Shown: positions 4,386 through 5,259 of the stretch, piece after piece
Position numbering within the stretch: position 1 is the stretch's first letter
How the letters are laid out: each line of letters begins with the position of its first letter
Assembly: GCA_027083045.1 (NCBI GenBank)
Contig: JALWQP010000080.1
Location: 1-5,259 of the forward strand
Source: Desulfurococcales archaeon
GTDB taxonomy: Archaea; Thermoproteota; Thermoprotei_A; Sulfolobales; Desulfurococcaceae
Direction: 5' to 3'
Length of the DNA: 5,259 nucleotides
Position numbers and translations under genes: made by a program
Notes under the pieces: generated by a model
Database searches by the model: none
Told to the model about the DNA's origin: nothing
The model's input: only the letters and a program-made list of their open reading frames with translations

Positions 4386-5259
4386 TTAGCGTTTGATGAA
4401 TATATCTCTCAGCCCATTATACATACCTTCGTAGAAAAACAGTATTTCCCACCCAGCATCCTTCAATCCCCCAGGTTCCAGCCCTGTCGTTACGACGAGA
4501 GCATCTACTGAACGGGGTAGTACTCTCTTGAAAAAGAATCCTTTTTTTACTGGCTTTCTAAACTTAGCGCGTATGCTTCTAGCGTCCTTGAGCATCTCTT
4601 CCTCGTACTCGTCTCCCCAGTAGCCATCAGTAAATATTATGGCTGCTTCGAAAGTCATCGATTTAACAAGTCTCATAGGTTCTGTCATCAGTGTTTCTCC
4701 AGATCTTCGGCACTTCTCGTTTATCTCCTTATACCTAGGCGTTAAGCCGGCATATGATGTGCATATCGTATCTGCTACACACATGGTTCTAACAATATCG
4801 AGATTATAACCTGCCTCACCAACCATAGCCTTCATAGTGTCCGTAAATATCTCCGCTTCTTCCTCGGTCACGCCTGGGAGATCAATAACCAGTATCAAGC
4901 TTGCTTTCTCGCCTGAAAGACTCAAGACTATATCTCTGATCCTGTCGACCCATGTTTTCTTAGGCCTTCTCATCGATGGAAGGTTCTCGACGAGAAACAA
5001 GGATTGTGTATCAGCATTCCGCCTAAGGTCAGATATCATACGCCTAGACATGTTCATAGCGATAACATATGGGTTTTCCGGCGGATTCTTTGTTTCGCCG
5101 TCTAGGCCTTTCCCCGATATACTTCCAGGTGGGACAACGTGCCGCTCCAAATCGAGAATACTGTTTGGATCAACCTTGTTCCTTAGACAAAGTGATTTAA
5201 GTACGCCATAAAGTATACCTGGGTCTTCAAGGTATGGGTCAAACTCGTCAGTGTAGACT
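4386..5259 (-). CDS. vWA-like protein with degenerate MIDAS, C-terminal part
   Basis: The reading frame is open from the right edge to TAA 4388-4386, about 291 codons, so the gene is cut at its 5' end. TTG 5150 is an internal codon, not a credible start; another 36 codons without a stop precede it. Residues are numbered from the first whole codon at the edge. A Pro/Gly-rich linker (about 42-62) leads to KKTWVDRIRD (100-109). Then comes a fold resembling the vWA-like domain of DUF2201 proteins: LILVIDLPGV (121-130), SGETLMTEPM (186-195), AAIIFTDGYW (205-214) and a last strand DALVVTTG (252-259). In a true MIDAS the first motif is DxSxS; here it is DLPGV, with D126 kept and both serines lost. 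D211 in TDG is present. Metal binding is therefore doubtful. DUF2201 proteins often carry a metallopeptidase-like domain upstream, which would be off-window. The gene is real; the family call is moderate. Confidence 0.75.
   Translation of the reverse strand, partial: VYTDEFDPYLEDPGILYGVLKSLCLRNKVDPNSILDLERHVVPPGSISGKGLDGETKNPPENPYVIAMNMSRRMISDLRRNADTQSLFLVENLPSMRRPKKTWVDRIRDIVLSLSGEKASLILVIDLPGVTEEEAEIFTDTMKAMVGEAGYNLDIVRTMCVADTICTSYAGLTPRYKEINEKCRRSGETLMTEPMRLVKSMTFEAAIIFTDGYWGDEYEEEMLKDARSIRAKFRKPVKKGFFFKRVLPRSVDALVVTTGLEPGGLKDAGWEILFFYEGMYNGLRDIFIKR

Noticed and set aside
4837..5211. 124-residue plus-strand ORF opposite the vWA-like gene
   Set aside because: Shadow frame; the minus-strand frame is longer, open to the window edge and has domain-like motifs.

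Overview
The window looks like chromosomal DNA of a hyperthermophilic archaeon, most likely a crenarchaeon (Desulfurococcales-like Thermoproteota). The reasons are the heavy use of ATA (Ile) and AGG/AGA (Arg) codons, AT-rich spacers with archaeal TATA boxes, GGTG-type ribosome binding sites, TTG/GTG starts and an information-processing gene of archaeal/eukaryotic type (Nip7-like). The genus cannot be fixed from sequence alone.

Layout, left to right. (1) 1-325, minus strand: the N-terminal third of a GltD/NfnB-type FAD/NAD(P) oxidoreductase that runs off the left edge. (2) 326-528: an AT-rich divergent promoter region. (3) 529-1050, plus: a Nip7-like PUA-domain ribosome-biogenesis protein. (4) 1047-2072, minus: an NSUN/Nop2-family RNA cytosine-C5 methyltransferase, tail to tail with the Nip7-like gene and overlapping it by 4 bp. 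(5) 2073-2216: a second divergent promoter region with a small hairpin in the leader of the next gene. (6) 2217-3167, plus: a tandem GNAT acetyltransferase that starts at TTG behind a perfect Shine-Dalgarno sequence. (7) 3164-3514, minus: an Mth938-like (DUF498) protein, overlapping the GNAT gene by 4 bp, stop codon against stop codon. (8) 3586-4290, minus: a HAD-superfamily hydrolase with a D-x-W-x-T motif I. (9) 4386-5259, minus: the C-terminal part of a vWA-like protein with a degenerate MIDAS. Its reading frame stays open to the right edge, so the gene is cut at its 5' end.

Functional links are limited. The Nip7-like and Nop2/NSUN-like genes are a sensible pair for maturation of the large ribosomal subunit. 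The HAD and Mth938-like genes lie in the same direction with a 71-nt gap, and both carry the same ATATGGGTG leader element at the same distance from their starts. I see no mobile element, CRISPR array, rRNA/tRNA gene or clear terminator hairpin. No stretch over 300 bases lacks a gene. I do not see a convincing new multi-gene system. The least explained parts are the degenerate vWA protein, the GNAT with a decayed first half, and the two interlocked-stop convergent pairs.
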